Below, piece after piece: positions 57,191-64,000 of a stretch of DNA of 64,000 nucleotides (position 1 is its first letter; every line of letters starts with the position of its first letter). The position numbers and the translations under genes are program-made. The stretch is from Lapillicoccus jejuensis. GTDB taxonomy: Bacteria; Actinomycetota; Actinomycetes; Actinomycetales; Dermatophilaceae. The stretch is taken from the NCBI RefSeq assembly GCF_006715055.1, contig NZ_VFMN01000001.1:4278001-4342000 (forward strand), in the 5' to 3' direction. A model generated the notes under the pieces. The model made no database searches, was not told the DNA's origin, and saw nothing but the letters and a program-made list of their open reading frames with translations.

Positions 57191-58081
57191 TCAGATCCGG
57201 CAGGCGGCGATGTCGGTGACGAGGATGGCGCGCGCGCCCAGCTCGTAGAGCTCGTCCATGACCCGGTTGACGCCGCGGCGCGGGACCATCGCGCGGACCG
57301 CGCTCCACGACGGGTCGGCGAGTGGCGAGACCGTCGGCGACTCGAGCCCGGGCGTGACCGCACACGCCTTCTCGACGAGCTCGGCCGGGCAGTCGTAGTC
57401 GACCATGACGTAGGAGCGCGCGGTGATGACGCCGGTGAGCCGCCGGTGCAGGACGCCGAAGCCGGGTGTCGCGCCCGCCCCGTCCTCCTCGCCCGACCGT
57501 CCGGCGCGGCCGATGAGGACGGCCTCGCTGCGCAGGATGGGGTCACCGAAGACCTCGAGCCCCTGGCTGCGCAGGGTCGCGCCGGTCTCGACGACGTCGG
57601 CGATGACGTCGGCGACCCCGAGGGTGATGGCGGTCTCGACGGCCCCGTCGAGCCGGACGACGTCGGCGGCGACGCCGGCCTTCTCGAGGTCCGCGCGCAC
57701 GAGACCGGGGTAGCTCGTCGCGACCCGCTGCCCGGCGATGTCGGCGACCGACGTGGCCGCGCCGGCGCGGGCGGCGTACCGGAAGGTCGAGGCGCCGAAA
57801 CCGAGCGGCATGACCTCGACGGCCGGGCTCCCGGAGTCCAGCAGCAGGTCGCGGCCGGTGATGCCGGCGTCGACCGTGCCGGTGCCGACGTAGACCGCGA
57901 TGTCGCGCGGGCGCAGGTAGAAGAACTCGACGTCGTTGTCGCTGTCGGTGACGACGAGCTCCTTGCTGTCGCGGCGGGTGCGGTACCCGGCCTCGCGCAG
58001 CATCTCGACGGCCGACTCGGACAGCGAGCCCTTGTTGGGGACGGCGATCCGCAGGGGGGCGCCGGTCAGGCTGGTGCTCAT
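57191..58081 (-). CDS. hisG: ATP phosphoribosyltransferase, long HisG form
   Basis: A 296-aa first enzyme of histidine synthesis (ATP + PRPP to PR-ATP). RIAVPNKGSLSE, DAGITGRDLL and the PRPP loop VETAITLGVADVIADVVETG are present; the C-terminal ACT-like domain (PRRGVNRVMDELYELGARAILV) shows the long, histidine-feedback form without HisZ. ATG 58081 has AGGAG upstream. Downstream of hisE by 34 bp in the same direction. Confidence 0.97.
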   Translation of the reverse strand: MSTSLTGAPLRIAVPNKGSLSESAVEMLREAGYRTRRDSKELVVTDSDNDVEFFYLRPRDIAVYVGTGTVDAGITGRDLLLDSGSPAVEVMPLGFGASTFRYAARAGAATSVADIAGQRVATSYPGLVRADLEKAGVAADVVRLDGAVETAITLGVADVIADVVETGATLRSQGLEVFGDPILRSEAVLIGRAGRSGEEDGAGATPGFGVLHRRLTGVITARSYVMVDYDCPAELVEKACAVTPGLESPTVSPLADPSWSAVRAMVPRRGVNRVMDELYELGARAILVTDIAACRI

Positions 58082-58115
58082 GGGGGCTCCTGCTCGTGGG
58101 GCTCGGAGGCGGGGC

Positions 58116-58379
58116 TCAGAGGTGGGCGTAGACGTCGTCGAGGGTCAGACCGCTCGCGATCATCAGCACCTGCAGGTGGTAGAGCAGCTGGCTGACCTCC
58201 TCGGCGGTCCGCTCGGCGCCCTCGTGCTCGGCGGCCATCCACACCTCGGCGGCCTCCTCGACGATCTTCTTGCCGATCGCGTGCACCCCGGCGTCGAGCT
58301 CGGCCACGGTGCCCGACCCCTCCGGCCGCGTCACGGCCTTGTCGCTCAGCTCGGCGAACAGCGCGTCGAAGGACTTCAC
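58116..58379 (-). CDS. hisE: Phosphoribosyl-ATP pyrophosphatase
   Basis: An 87-aa MazG-fold enzyme that hydrolyses PR-ATP to [20 protein letters not shown] holds the metal ExxE set and [14 protein letters not shown] the second; it is a stand-alone HisE, not fused to HisI. GTG 58379 has TAGGCT eight bases upstream. First gene of hisE-hisG-PH unit. Confidence 0.96.
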   Translation of the reverse strand: MKSFDALFAELSDKAVTRPEGSGTVAELDAGVHAIGKKIVEEAAEVWMAAEHEGAERTAEEVSQLLYHLQVLMIASGLTLDDVYAHL

Positions 58380-58387
58380 GGTCGACC

Positions 58388-58393
58388 AGCCTA
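58388..58393 (-). promoter_or_regulatory. -10 hexamer TAGGCT for hisE
   Basis: Eight bases before GTG 58379, one more than the usual leaderless spacing. Confidence 0.4.
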
Positions 58394-58403
58394 CGGCGCG
58401 CGC

Positions 58404-61265
58404 TCAGGCGCCCCGGGCCGGGTCCAGCAGCTGGGCCAGGTGCAGCGCCGGACGGCGGCGCAGGTCGGCGACCTGGGTGCGGCACGAGAACCCGTCGGCG
58501 AGGACGACGGCGTCGGGCGCGTCGTCGAGCGCGGGCAGCAGCTGCTGCTCGGCGACGGCGACCGACACCTCGTAGTGGCCCTGCTCGACGCCGAAGTTGC
58601 CGGCGAGACCGCAGCAGCCCGACAGCCGCCGTACGGCGGCGCCGGTGCGGCGCAGCAGCGCCTCGTCCGCCGCCCAGCCGAGGACGGCGTGGTGGTGGCA
58701 GTGCGGCTGCGCGACGACGCTCGTGCCGGACAGGTCCGGCGCCTGCCAACCGTCGGTCTGCGCGAGCAGCTCGGCGAGGGTGCGGGTCGCGCCCGCGACG
58801 AGACGGGCGTCGTCCTCGAGCTCGGTGCCGGCGAACAGCTCGAGGGCGTCCGAGCGCAGCACGGCCGTGCACGACGGCTCGATCCCGACGACCGGCATCC
58901 CCTGGCGGACGGCCTGCGCGAGCGTGCGCACCGTGCGGCCGAGGATCCGGCGACCGGCGTCGAGCTGGCCGGTGGTGATCCAGGTCAGGCCGCAGCACAG
59001 CCCCTCGCCGGACGACGCCGCCGGACGCGGCGCCCACCCGGCGGCCTCGAGGACGCGGACGGTGGCTTCGGCGACCTGCGGGTCGAAGGCGTCGGAGAAG
59101 CTGTCGGCGAAGAGGACGACCGGCCGGCCGCCGACGCCGCCCGGCTGCCAGGTCGCGTGGAAGGGCCGCTCCGCGAAGGCCGGCACGGAGCGCCGGTGGT
59201 CGACACCCGCCGCCGAGATCGCGGCACGACCCAGGCCCGGCGCGCGCAGGGCCCCGTTGGCGACCTTCGCCAGCCCGGGCACGCGCCCGACGAGCCGCGC
59301 CCACCGCGGCAGCCACCCCAGCGCGTAGTGCGAGCGCGGCCGCAGCCGGCGCCGGTAGGTCTGGTGCAGCACCTCGGACTTGTACGTCGCCATGTCGATG
59401 CCGGTCGGGCAGTCGGACGCGCAGCCCTTGCACGACAGGCACAGGTCGAGCGCGGCGTGCACCCCCGGGTCGGACCACGGCAGGTGCCCGGCGACGACGT
59501 CCTGCAGCACGCGGGCGCGCCCGCGCGTGGAGTCCTTCTCCTCGCGGGTCGCGAGGTAGGACGGGCACATCACGCCGTGCGCCGCGGAGTTGTCGGCGCG
59601 GCACTTGCCGACGCCGGTGCACCGGTGGAGCGCCTGCGCGAGGTCGCCGCCGTCGTGCGGGTAGGCGAAGCCCAGCGCACGGGATCCGTTGCGGCGCAAC
59701 GGTGTCACCCCGTCGAGGCGCAGGTCGGCGTCGACCGCCGCCGGGTCGACGAGCACCCCGGGGTTGAGCAGGTGCGTCGGGTCGAAGGCGCGCTTGACCG
59801 CGCCGAACATCGCGATCGCCTCGGGCGAGTACATCCGCGGCAGCAGCTCGCTGCGGGCCCGGCCGTCGCCGTGCTCGCCGGACAGCGAGCCGCCGTACCG
59901 GCCGACGAGGTCGGCGGCGTCGGTGAGGAACGCGCGCAGCGCCGCCCGCCCGTCGGGCCGCCCCAGCGGGTAGTCGAGCCGCACGTGCAGGCACCCGTCG
60001 CCGAAGTGCCCGTACGGCGCCGAGGTGAGACCGTGCTGCGCGGTGAGGGCGTCGAAGTCGGCGAGGTACTCCCCCAGCCGCTCCGGCGGGACGGCCGCGT
60101 CCTCCCAGCCCGGCCAGGCCGGCTCGCCCGACGGCGCCCGGCCGGCGAGCCCCGCGCCGTCCTCGCGGATCCGCCACAGCCGCAGCTGGGTCGGCACGTC
60201 CTCGACGACGAGGGCCTCGACGCCGAGGTCGTCGGCGGCCAGCCGCCACGCGCGGTCGAGGACGTCGGCGCGGTCCTCCCCCGACAGCTCGACGAACAGC
60301 CACGCCTCCCCGCGGGGCAGCGGCGGGACGGCGCCGGGACCGCGCCGCGAGACGAGGACGTCGACGAGCCGGCGGTCCAGCCCCTCGCACGAGCTCGGGC
60401 CGTGGGCGACGACGGCGGGGGCGGCCGCGCCGGCGGCGACGATCGACTCGAAGCCCAGCGCGACGACGGCCCGGTGCGGCAGGTCGGTGACGAGGCGGAC
60501 GGTCACCTCGGTGAGGACGCCGAGCGTGCCCTCCGACCCGACGAGGGCCTTGGTGAGGTCGAAGCGCTCGGGGAGCAGGTGGTGCGCCGCGTAGCCGGAG
60601 ACCTGACGACCGAACCGCCCGAGCTCGGTGCGGGCGACGGCGAGGTACGGCGTCATCGCCTCCCGTGCCGCGGCGACGGTCGCCTCCGCCCCGCGCGTCC
60701 ACGCGGTGCCGGCGGCGTCGTACCCGGTCCGCAGGACGTCGCCGGCGGCGGTGAGCAGCCGCAGGCCCACGACGTTGTCGTCGGTGCGGCCGTAGGCGAG
60801 CGACCGGGCGCCGCAGGCGTTGTTGCCGACCATGCCGCCGATGGTGCAGCGCGGGTGGGTCGAGGGGTCGGGCCCGAAGCGCAGCCCCGCGGCCATCGCC
60901 CGCTGCTGGAGGACGGCGTGGACGGTGCCGGGCTGGACGGTCGCCGTCCTCGCGTCCGCGTCGAGGTCGAGCACCCGGCCGAGGTGGCGCGAGAAGTCGA
61001 CGACGATCCCCGGTCCGACGGCGTTGCCGGCGACCGAGGTGCCGGCACCGCGGGAGGTGACCGGGACGCCCGTCGCGCGCGCGACCTCGAGCACCGCCGC
61101 GACCTCCGCCTCGTCGCGGGGCCGGACGACCGCCCGCGGCGGGACGCGGTAGAGCGAGGCGTCGGTCGCGTACATCGCCCGGGTGGCGCTGTCGTCGTGC
61201 ACCTCGAGCCCGTGCCCGCGCAGCGTCGCCGTCAGGTCGGTGAGGTCGAGGGCCAGGTCGGTCAC
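58404..61265 (-). CDS. FAD-linked oxidase / Fe-S oxidoreductase fusion (GlcD-GlcF-like, YdiJ type)
   Basis: A 953-aa membrane-peripheral 2-hydroxyacid dehydrogenase (D-lactate or D-2-hydroxyglutarate type). N-terminal PCMH-type FAD domain (SRGAGTSVAGNAVG, CTIGGMVGNNACG), then two ferredoxin Cys sets (CTGVGKCRAD and CLSCKGCASDCPTG), then CCG domain motifs (LCCGLTW, GCCGLAGNFG). Electrons go to quinone. GTG 61265 is inferred from TAACAT seven bases upstream; ATG 61274 is the alternative. Divergent from a FadR-type gntR with a shared palindrome, so it is probably induced by its own substrate. Confidence 0.88.
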   Translation of the reverse strand: MTDLALDLTDLTATLRGHGLEVHDDSATRAMYATDASLYRVPPRAVVRPRDEAEVAAVLEVARATGVPVTSRGAGTSVAGNAVGPGIVVDFSRHLGRVLDLDADARTATVQPGTVHAVLQQRAMAAGLRFGPDPSTHPRCTIGGMVGNNACGARSLAYGRTDDNVVGLRLLTAAGDVLRTGYDAAGTAWTRGAEATVAAAREAMTPYLAVARTELGRFGRQVSGYAAHHLLPERFDLTKALVGSEGTLGVLTEVTVRLVTDLPHRAVVALGFESIVAAGAAAPAVVAHGPSSCEGLDRRLVDVLVSRRGPGAVPPLPRGEAWLFVELSGEDRADVLDRAWRLAADDLGVEALVVEDVPTQLRLWRIREDGAGLAGRAPSGEPAWPGWEDAAVPPERLGEYLADFDALTAQHGLTSAPYGHFGDGCLHVRLDYPLGRPDGRAALRAFLTDAADLVGRYGGSLSGEHGDGRARSELLPRMYSPEAIAMFGAVKRAFDPTHLLNPGVLVDPAAVDADLRLDGVTPLRRNGSRALGFAYPHDGGDLAQALHRCTGVGKCRADNSAAHGVMCPSYLATREEKDSTRGRARVLQDVVAGHLPWSDPGVHAALDLCLSCKGCASDCPTGIDMATYKSEVLHQTYRRRLRPRSHYALGWLPRWARLVGRVPGLAKVANGALRAPGLGRAAISAAGVDHRRSVPAFAERPFHATWQPGGVGGRPVVLFADSFSDAFDPQVAEATVRVLEAAGWAPRPAASSGEGLCCGLTWITTGQLDAGRRILGRTVRTLAQAVRQGMPVVGIEPSCTAVLRSDALELFAGTELEDDARLVAGATRTLAELLAQTDGWQAPDLSGTSVVAQPHCHHHAVLGWAADEALLRRTGAAVRRLSGCCGLAGNFGVEQGHYEVSVAVAEQQLLPALDDAPDAVVLADGFSCRTQVADLRRRPALHLAQLLDPARGA

Positions 61266-61290
61266 GAGTAACATGTTACCCGTGACGGAC
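61257..61290. promoter_or_regulatory. 34-bp near-palindrome: shared operator/promoters
   Basis: Core GTAACATGTTAC (61268-61279) is perfect; arms extend to GTCGGTCACG and CGTGACGGAC with two mismatched pairs. TAACAT read on either strand (61269-61274 and 61273-61278) is a -10 hexamer seven bases before a GTG start on that strand (61282 and 61265). It is the likely GntR operator. Confidence 0.75.
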
Positions 61291-61992
61291 ACCGGCGGCG
61301 CCCTCGGACTGGTCCTCCCCGACGACGCCGCCTCGCTCGCCGACGCGGTCGTCGGCGCCGTGCGCGACGGGGTCTCCCGCGGGGTCCTCGACCCCGGGGA
61401 GACCTACTCGGTCTACCGGCTCGCCGACGAGCTCGGCGTCTCCCGCAGCCCCGTCCGCGAGGCGCTGCTGCGCCTCGCCGAGGCCGGCCTGGTCACCATC
61501 GCGCGCAACCGCGGCTTCACGGTCGTGCGCCCCTCCCCCCACGACGTCGAGGAGATCTTCGAGATCCGCCGGGCCCTGGAGCCCGCGGCGGCGCGCCGGG
61601 TCGCCGAGGCCGGGGACGCGACGGCCCGGGCTGCGGTGGCGGCGGCGTACGACGCCCTGGACGCGGCGGCCGGGCGCGGTGACGAGCCCGCCTTCTGGCG
61701 CGCGGACCGGGCGCTGCACGACGCCGTCCTGCGCGGGGCCGGCAACGCGCGAGCCGCCGCGGTCGTGGAGCAGCTGCGGGCGACGACGGTCCTGCTCGGG
61801 CCGCCGACGACGGCGACCGGGCGCACGCTGCGCGAGGTCGCCGACGAGCACGCGCCGGTCGCGACGGCGGTGGCCGCCGGGGACGGCGCGGCCGCCGAGG
61901 CGGCCATGCGCGCGCACCTCGAGCGCACCGCAGCCCTGCTCGTCGCCGCCGCGGGCGGGCCGGTCAGTGCCGGGCGACGTCGCGCAGGGTGA
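61282..61992 (+). CDS. GntR-family regulator, FadR/FCD subfamily
   Basis: A 236-aa regulator: winged HTH ([29 protein letters not shown]) and the FCD helical domain with the metal/ligand site ([21 protein letters not shown]). FCD proteins sense carboxylic acids such as lactate or glycolate and repress the divergent oxidase gene. GTG 61282 is preferred; ATG 61273 would start inside the palindrome. Its last 29 bases overlap the end of ribH. Confidence 0.9.
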   Translation: MTDTGGALGLVLPDDAASLADAVVGAVRDGVSRGVLDPGETYSVYRLADELGVSRSPVREALLRLAEAGLVTIARNRGFTVVRPSPHDVEEIFEIRRALEPAAARRVAEAGDATARAAVAAAYDALDAAAGRGDEPAFWRADRALHDAVLRGAGNARAAAVVEQLRATTVLLGPPTTATGRTLREVADEHAPVATAVAAGDGAAAEAAMRAHLERTAALLVAAAGGPVSAGRRRAG

Positions 61993-62437
61993 CGGCGGTC
62001 GCGACGGCGGCGGTGGCCGCCTCGTGGCCCTTGTCCTCGCTCGAACCCGGCAGGCCCGCCCGGTCCAGGGCCTGCTCGTCGGTGTCGCAGGTGAGCACGC
62101 CGAAGCCGACCGGCACCCCGGTGCGCACCGACACCTCGGTGAGGCCGAGCGTCGCGCTCTGGCAGACGTAGTCGAAGTGCGGGGTGCCGCCGCGGACGAC
62201 GACCCCCAGGGCGACGAGGGCGTCGTACGACGGCGCGAGCCGCGCGCAGGCGACCGACAGCTCGAAGGTGCCGGGGACGCGCACGACGTGCACGTCCGCC
62301 ACCCCGGCGTCGGCGAGGCCCCGGCGGGCGCCGTCGAGCAGCCCGTCCATCACCGTCGTGTGCCACGACGCCGCGACGACGGCGACCCGCAGGCCGCGGC
62401 CGTCGACGGCCAGCTGCGGCGCGCCGGCGCCGCTCAC
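61964..62437 (-). CDS. ribH: 6,7-dimethyl-8-ribityllumazine synthase
   Basis: A 157-aa lumazine synthase: [21 protein letters not shown] start, [11 protein letters not shown], and the catalytic His in [12 protein letters not shown]; joins the RibA/B products to lumazine. GTG 62437 overlaps the ribBA stop (GTGA). Last gene of pnu-ribBA-ribH; tail overlaps convergent gntR. Confidence 0.97.
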   Translation of the reverse strand: MSGAGAPQLAVDGRGLRVAVVAASWHTTVMDGLLDGARRGLADAGVADVHVVRVPGTFELSVACARLAPSYDALVALGVVVRGGTPHFDYVCQSATLGLTEVSVRTGVPVGFGVLTCDTDEQALDRAGLPGSSEDKGHEAATAAVATAVTLRDVARH

Positions 62438-63684
62438 GCCCCGCGCTCCTGGATGAGCAGCGTGTGTCCCATGCGGTCCCTCTTCGTCCGGAGGTAGGTC
62501 TCGTTGTCGCGGGTCGGCGTCGTCACGTGGTGCTCGGTGACGACGTCGAGCCCGAGGTCGGTGAGGGCGCGGACCTTGTCGGGGTTGTTGGTCAGCAGGC
62601 GGACCCGCTCGACCCCGAGATCGGTGAGGATCGCGGCGCCGGGCGCGTAGTCGCGGGCGTCGACCGGCAGACCGAGGACGGTCTGCGCGTCGACCGTGTC
62701 GGCGCCGGCGTCCTGCTCGGCGTAGGCGCGCAGCTTGTCGACGAGCCCGACCCCACGACCCTCGTGCCCGCGCAGGTAGACGACGGCGCCGCCGTCGCGG
62801 GCGACCCGGGCCAGGGCCCGCTGCAGCTGCGGGCCGCAGTCGCAGCGCAGCGACCCGAAGGCGTCGCCGGTGAGGCACTCCGAGTGCATCCGGACGACGA
62901 CCCGACCGTCGCCGCTCCCGCCGGGGTCGACGGGTGCGAGCCCGAGCGGGCTGACGAGGGCGACGTGCTCGTCGCCCGTGAGGCGGTCGCGGTAGCCGAC
63001 GGCGCGGAAGTCGCCGTGCGCCGTCGGGACGTGGGTGTCGGCGAGGCGCTCGACCCGGTCGTGGCGCTGCCGGTGGGCGACGAGCTCGGCGACGGTGAGG
63101 ACGGGCAGGTCGTGCTCGGCCCCGAGGGCGAGCACGGCGTCGCGGCGCATCATCGAGCCGTCGTCGTGGACGAGCTCGCCGATGACGCCGACGGGCTCGA
63201 GCCCGGCGAGGCGGCACAGGTCGACGGTCGCCTCGGTGTGGCCGGGGCGGGTCAGCACCCCGCCGTCGCGGGCGCGCAGCGGGAGGAGGTGGCCGGGACG
63301 GACGAGGTCGTCGGGGCCGGTGGTGGGGTCGGCGAGCACCTGCGCCGTACGGGCACGGTCGTGCGCGCTGATGCCGGTGGTCACGCCGGTCGCCGCGTCG
63401 ACGCTGACGGTGTACGCCGTCCGCAGCGGGTCGGTGCTCTCGGTCACCATGAGCGGCAGGCCGAGTCGGTCGGCGCGCTCGGCGGTCATCGGTGCGCAGA
63501 GGTAGCCCGAGGTGTGCCGCACCGTCCACCCGACCCATTCCTGGGACAGGTTCTGCGCGGCGAGGACGACGTCGCCCTCGGCCTCGCGGTCCTCGTCGTC
63601 GAGCACGAGGACCGGCCGGCCGGCACGCAGCGCGGCGAGGGCCACCTCGACGGACCCGCTGCTCCCGGTGTCACCGGTGCTCAC
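62434..63684 (-). CDS. ribBA: Bifunctional DHBP synthase / GTP cyclohydrolase II
   Basis: A 416-aa enzyme. N-terminal RibB ([34 protein letters not shown]) makes 3,4-dihydroxybutanone phosphate from Ru5P; C-terminal RibA ([19 protein letters not shown] zinc Cys set, [12 protein letters not shown]) opens GTP. GTG 63684 overlaps the stop of the transporter gene (GTGA). RibB's second Asp-Glu in the acid loop is DEDREAEGD as expected. Confidence 0.96.
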   Translation of the reverse strand: MSTGDTGSSGSVEVALAALRAGRPVLVLDDEDREAEGDVVLAAQNLSQEWVGWTVRHTSGYLCAPMTAERADRLGLPLMVTESTDPLRTAYTVSVDAATGVTTGISAHDRARTAQVLADPTTGPDDLVRPGHLLPLRARDGGVLTRPGHTEATVDLCRLAGLEPVGVIGELVHDDGSMMRRDAVLALGAEHDLPVLTVAELVAHRQRHDRVERLADTHVPTAHGDFRAVGYRDRLTGDEHVALVSPLGLAPVDPGGSGDGRVVVRMHSECLTGDAFGSLRCDCGPQLQRALARVARDGGAVVYLRGHEGRGVGLVDKLRAYAEQDAGADTVDAQTVLGLPVDARDYAPGAAILTDLGVERVRLLTNNPDKVRALTDLGLDVVTEHHVTTPTRDNETYLRTKRDRMGHTLLIQERGA

Positions 63685-64000
63685 GCCGTCACCGCCCGCT
63701 CGGGCTCGCGGGTCGGCGCCTCGGTGCGCTGGACCCGCAACCAGACCGTGAAGCCCCACAGGACGAAGGCGGCGTAGACGACGTACAGCACGGCCGAGGG
63801 GTAGAAGCCGGAGTGGAGCAGCAGCGGGACCCCGACGAGGTCGACCCCGATCCAGGCCAGCCAGAAGTCGGTCCAGCCGCGGGCCATCGCGTAGGTCGCG
63901 ACGATCGAGCCGACGAAGATCCACGCGTCGCAGACGAAGTACCACCGGGGCGCGGGGAACCCGGCCCCGAGGGCGGCGAAGACCTGCTGGCAGACGGCGA
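63681..64000 (-). CDS. PnuC/PnuX-family vitamin transporter, N-terminus outside window
   Basis: The last 106 residues of a membrane protein are seen: RWYFVCDAWIFVGSIVATY, WTDFWLAWIGVDLVGVPLL and SAVLYVVYAAFVLWGF match the Trp-rich late helices of PnuC. Located at the head of ribBA-ribH with a GTGA overlap, it is more likely a riboflavin carrier of the PnuX type than an NMN/riboside carrier (context inference). The 5' end is beyond base 64000. Confidence 0.85.
   Translation of the reverse strand, partial: AVCQQVFAALGAGFPAPRWYFVCDAWIFVGSIVATYAMARGWTDFWLAWIGVDLVGVPLLLHSGFYPSAVLYVVYAAFVLWGFTVWLRVQRTEAPTREPERAVTA

Noticed and set aside
53143-58379. A single his operon from hisF to hisE
   Set aside because: hisF is separated from hisG/hisE by five genes in both directions, with its own promoter.

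Overview
The window is a GC-rich chromosomal segment (GC estimated at a little over 70 percent, nearly every third codon position G or C) from an actinobacterium. The gene content, the actinobacterial recA neighbourhood (DUF3046-recA-recX, then miaB, def/miaA, dapF and hflX further along) and the protein styles suggest the Micrococcales, probably the Intrasporangiaceae group. That family placement is inference. I see no tRNA, rRNA, CRISPR array, insertion sequence or prophage; this is mostly core chromosome with a few accessory genes.

Layout. 1-5.4 kb: a protein-tyrosine phosphatase cut by the window edge, two NAD(P)-binding NmrA/SDR proteins, a DUF222-HNH nuclease and a divergent MarR regulator with a clear palindromic operator. 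5.4-12.9 kb: lepA, a cytochrome P450, a frameshifted AAA ATPase, an MFS exporter, an orphan PemK-like toxin and a secreted GH25 lysozyme. 13-18.5 kb: rpsT, holA, a DinG-type helicase, a tandem GNAT, and an OsmC protein preceded by a tiny Cys-containing leader peptide. 18.6-32.9 kb: a GH63-type glucosidase, a Na+/H+ antiporter with hflX, a methyltransferase/nucleotidyltransferase pair, dapF coupled to a copper amine oxidase, def-miaA, miaB and a YdeI-like protein. 32.9-39 kb: tandem NrdR boxes and a cobalamin riboswitch ahead of class Ia ribonucleotide reductase nrdAB, then recA-recX with an SOS box, and DUF3046. 39-48 kb: DUF3352, Lhr helicase with Nei-type glycosylase, a dipeptide epimerase and clgR. 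48-53 kb: a heterodimeric ABC exporter and a GNAT. 53-64 kb: hisF, a P-loop kinase, an SGNH hydrolase, a flavin oxidoreductase, hisG, hisE, an FAD/Fe-S oxidoreductase with a divergent GntR regulator, and a riboflavin operon (pnuC/pnuX, ribBA, ribH).

Themes. DNA repair and dNTP supply (recA/recX, lhr-nei, dinG, nrdAB, holA) and tRNA/ribosome maturation (miaA, miaB, def, lepA, rpsT, hflX) dominate. Many transcription units start with a -10 hexamer (pattern NANNNT) only 6-7 nt before ATG/GTG, which predicts leaderless mRNAs. The most unusual signals are: (i) a 10-base word, GTACGGCGCC, found 21 times; (ii) a gntR/oxidoreductase divergent promoter packed into 16 bp, where one palindrome forms both -10 boxes; (iii) the Cys leader peptide before osmC; (iv) dual NrdR plus B12-riboswitch control of nrdAB; (v) in-frame minisatellites in three genes and one next to a terminator. 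All calls come from reading the sequence; no database search was run.
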